Source: JACPLA01 sp035291905
GTDB lineage: Bacteria; Bacteroidota; Ignavibacteria; UBA10030
DNA length: 5,315 nt
Direction of reading: 5' to 3'
NCBI GenBank assembly: GCA_035291905.1
Contig: DATDRF010000006.1
Span: forward strand, 1 to 5,315
Position numbers and translations under genes: made by a program. The notes beneath the pieces were generated by a model. That model was not told the origin of the DNA and searched no databases. It saw nothing but the letters and a program-made list of their open reading frames with translations. Within the stretch, counting starts at the first letter, position 1. Each line of letters starts with the position of its first letter. Shown here piece by piece: positions 5,310 through 5,315 of this stretch.

Positions 5310-5315
5310 CCCCCC

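Overview
The window is bacterial, with roughly balanced base composition, genes packed on one strand, intrinsic terminators and a tRNA gene without an encoded CCA end. All five supported protein genes and the tRNA read on the minus strand. The sequence does not name the phylum. An A-rich, Shine-Dalgarno-poor leader on one gene and AATCT-type low-complexity intergenic DNA would fit a Bacteroidota/Chlorobiota/Ignavibacteria-like genome, but this is a weak inference.

Region 1 (about 1-2940) is a signal-transduction cluster. Reading along the minus strand it holds a stand-alone receiver protein (2716-2324), a metallo-beta-lactamase-fold hydrolase whose start codon overlaps the receiver stop (2327-1440), and after a 190-nt gap an Hpt-linker-receiver protein (1249-101). 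No histidine-kinase ATPase domain is encoded here, so phosphate must come from a kinase elsewhere. The simplest reading is that the receiver and the Hpt/receiver protein are relay components, with the hydrolase as a translationally coupled partner or output. A plus-strand terminator at 66-93 closes a gene that enters from the left edge.

Region 2 (about 2940-3570) is gene-poor but structured. In plus coordinates it holds a minus-strand terminator, CAATCT-type repeats including a 49-bp tandem duplication, a broken copy of the 3' half of tRNA-Pro carrying a 25-nt GC hairpin insertion, two more hairpins, the intact tRNA-Pro(TGG), and a palindrome/direct-repeat cluster. The stretch 2806-2938 shows nothing recognisable. 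The tRNA duplication next to a tyrosine recombinase gene looks like the scar or edge of an integrative element.

Region 3 (about 3570-5315) holds a complete tyrosine recombinase (integrase) and a YbjN-family protein. Two similar GC-rich terminator-like hairpins flank the YbjN-like gene. The window ends in a run of ten C that lies in the arm of the second hairpin, which may be an assembly or contig edge.
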